From positions 583,501 through 647,500 of the forward strand of contig AP031355.1 of NCBI GenBank assembly GCA_037833965.1: a stretch of 64,000 bases of DNA. The letters are read 5' to 3'. This stretch comes from Marchantia polymorpha subsp. ruderalis (lineage: Eukaryota; Streptophyta; Marchantiopsida; Marchantiales; Marchantiaceae). The notes under the pieces were generated by a model, which searched no databases, was not told the origin of the DNA, and worked only from the letters and a program-made list of their open reading frames with translations. Of the stretch, positions 63,096-64,000 are shown piece after piece. Each line of letters begins with the position of its first letter. Within the stretch, counting starts at the first letter, position 1. The translations under genes were made by a program, and so were the position numbers.

Positions 63096-64000
63096 TGGCT
63101 TACTGCCCACCTTACTACCTGCTGTAACCTTTAAACAAAGCCTTGTACAGCACGTCTCCACTGCCGCATCTTCGAAGAGTATTCTCGTTCCGATGCTTTC
63201 CGAATTTGACTTTTACAAAGCAGCCTAACGATCCTTTCCCCAAGCTACATTCCCATGTGCTTCACTGTCCGCGAGGTGGATCTCTTTAAGTGCTATTCCA
63301 GATATCGGATTTGGCCTGTGCAGTGTAATGAGCCCTAAAGTGGCTACCTTTTAAAAATAATTACAGTAAGGTCCGAGCTCGGTACGTTGATCCTCAGAAT
63401 GCGTGATTTCTTGATGTCTAACAGCTACAGGTCTATTTCTTCCCGCGGAGACATCAGATCTGACAGTTGCAAACAACATTCAGGTTTCCAGCTCTTCATG
63501 AAAGATAGGATCAATGCCAACGAAATAATCCCGTGTATCGATGTTCGCCTCAACAGTCGAATCGGTGACTATCTCTTTGCCCCTCTTAAAACATGGAAAC
63601 TGCTGTCAGTTGTATGTCTGAGATCCAGACTTGCGTTTGTCCCCTATGCTATGCCTTAAAACCAGAAGTTGGGCAGTCATGTACGTCCAGAACTGTCAAG
63701 CGAGCAGTGCTATACTGCATGCAAACGTCGAAGTGTAGAAATGCTTCGTTTCGGCAAACAACTCTCAGTGTTAAGATGTCCACCATTCACCTCCCGAGAG
63801 TCCCAAGCACGGGAAAGTCGGTGACATGATAACGCAAGCTGCTTCCTGCCAAAGATCGCAAATCCGAAGCTGCCGCTCCAACCGCCGAGCGAGATTCTCT
63901 ATTCGATCCTACGTTCTTAGCCTACATCTGCACCCCGACTGAGCTCGGGTCGACGTCAATGCGGCCAACGCCCACGAACCGAGCCAGTCCCATAATCTAT
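63096..64000. other. Intergenic to the end of the window
   Basis: No gene recognised. Short frames on both strands lack motifs. A multi-exon gene extending past the window cannot be excluded. Confidence 0.4.

Overview
The window is nuclear DNA of a land plant, most likely a non-seed plant such as a moss or other bryophyte (inference). The host genes carry many short GT-AG introns and belong to plant families: a phi-class glutathione S-transferase, a Cys-rich PLAC8-type membrane protein, a relic of a plant class II small heat-shock protein, and a cation-chloride cotransporter of KCC type. Gene density is low. Long AT-rich, repeat-bearing stretches separate the genes.

Layout: 1.3-2.3 kb (- strand) is a three-exon GST gene. 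2.3-9.5 kb is AT-rich intergenic DNA with a fold-back repeat, a 99-bp duplication, a five-copy 58-bp tandem array and a TGACG-bearing palindrome. 9.5-9.8 kb holds a small heat-shock protein pseudogene that lacks its alpha-crystallin core. 10.15-11.91 kb is a decayed, internally deleted copy (+ strand) of the retrotransposon found complete at the other end of the window. 15.26-19.20 kb (+) is an eight-exon PLAC8 gene with exons of 22 and 19 nt. 19.9-43.4 kb contains no gene I can support and includes a very AT-rich island at 40.85-42.18 kb. 44.42-52.27 kb (+) is an 18-exon KCC-type SLC12 cotransporter whose exons join into a 1,230-residue protein without a frame break. 54.36-54.66 kb is a MITE-like inverted-repeat element.

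From 63.03 down to 54.93 kb (- strand) lies an unusual Ty3/gypsy-type retrotransposon. Its order is Gag (two CCHC knuckles), aspartic protease, C5-cytosine DNA methyltransferase, reverse transcriptase, RNase H, integrase, PHD finger. It reads as one gag-pol frame with one frameshift inside the methyltransferase and ten internal stops. The methyltransferase is DNMT3-like, with motifs in canonical order and motif X present. The PHD finger has a complete C4HC3 ligand set and sits C-terminal to integrase, where chromoviruses usually carry a chromodomain. One mobile element thus encoded a putative chromatin reader and a DNA-methylation writer.

The decay pattern is also informative. The ten internal stops are seven TAG and three TGA, with no TAA. 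That is what C-to-T change at CAG (CHG) and CGA (CG) codons would give, the two contexts most heavily methylated in plant transposons. Alignment to the partial copy at 10.15-11.91 kb confirms CAG-to-TAG changes directly at three codons. No long terminal repeats could be recognised at either end. All family assignments come from reading motifs; no database search was run.
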